From: Polynucleobacter hallstattensis
GTDB taxonomy: Bacteria > Pseudomonadota > Gammaproteobacteria > Burkholderiales > Burkholderiaceae
Direction: 5' to 3'
DNA length: 64,000 bases
Assembly: GCF_018881835.1 (NCBI RefSeq)
Contig: NZ_JACVPO010000001.1
Location: forward strand, 744,001 to 808,000
The notes under the pieces were generated by a model. The model did no database searches. It worked only from the letters and a program-made list of their open reading frames with translations, and was not told where the DNA came from. The position numbers and the translations under genes were made by a program. Positions 61,932 through 64,000 of this stretch are shown one piece after another. Within the stretch, counting starts at the first letter, position 1, and each line of letters opens with the position of its first letter.

Positions 61932-64000
<2,069 letters not shown>

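Overview
The window looks like a core chromosomal segment of a betaproteobacterium of the order Burkholderiales, most likely Polynucleobacter or a close relative. The grounds are protein sequence flavour (short-form HisG, L22/L2/S3 of betaproteobacterial type, Asp-type HemB) and gene order: mla cluster, murA and his genes together; mrcA facing a pil-like locus and aroKB; and rrn, tRNAs, tuf, secE-nusG, rplKAJL, rpoBC, str, S10, spc and alpha in one run. The genus is an inference from memory, since no search was run. Almost everything is on the minus strand.

Positions 1-15.4 kb (minus): gltB-gltD (glutamate synthase), then mlaFEDACB (retrograde phospholipid transport, with the outer-membrane lipoprotein gene mlaA inside the cluster), a two-gene ABC-2 exporter, ibaG (BolA family), murA, hisG (short form) and hisD. 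Gaps are tiny and several stop/start codons overlap. A plus-strand aminotransferase-like tail faces hisD at the left edge.

Positions 15.4-28.8 kb (accessory-flavoured part): a REP-associated tyrosine transposase (RAYT) and a perfect 13-bp inverted repeat lie between mrcA and gltB. Divergent from mrcA is a plus-strand set: a membrane/coiled-coil protein with a PilP/GspC-like C-terminus, a short secretin, aroK and aroB. The usual pilMNO genes are absent. Then come cyaY (minus), lptM-lysA (plus), a cytochrome c4-type gene (minus), engB-hemB (plus), and dsbD-cutA (minus).

Positions 28.8-61.6 kb (minus): the complete transcription/translation superregion. Read in its own direction it runs tRNA-Tyr, tRNA-Gly, tRNA-Thr, tuf, tRNA-Trp, secE, nusG, rplKA, rplJL, rpoBC; then rpsL, rpsG, fusA, tuf (second copy), rpsJ; rplCDWB, rpsS, rplV, rpsC, rplP, rpmC, rpsQ; rplNXE, rpsNH, rplFR, rpsE, rpmD, rplO, secY, infA, rpmJ; rpsMKD, rpoA, rplQ. 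Recognisable promoters and terminators mark the operon joints, and several long leaders hold hairpins suited to ribosomal-protein autoregulation.

Positions 61.7-64.0 kb: 5S rRNA and the 3' two thirds of 23S rRNA (minus), followed downstream by a strong terminator.

No CRISPR array, prophage, restriction system, toxin-antitoxin pair or defence island is visible, and I found no clearly new system. The items most worth a second look are the reduced secretin locus, the RAYT with its paired repeat directly upstream of the gltB promoter, the mutually exclusive hairpins in the rplL-rpoB gap, the intrinsic-terminator-like hairpin directly before the rplJ ribosome-binding site, and the terminator/promoter overlap at the S10-spc joint.
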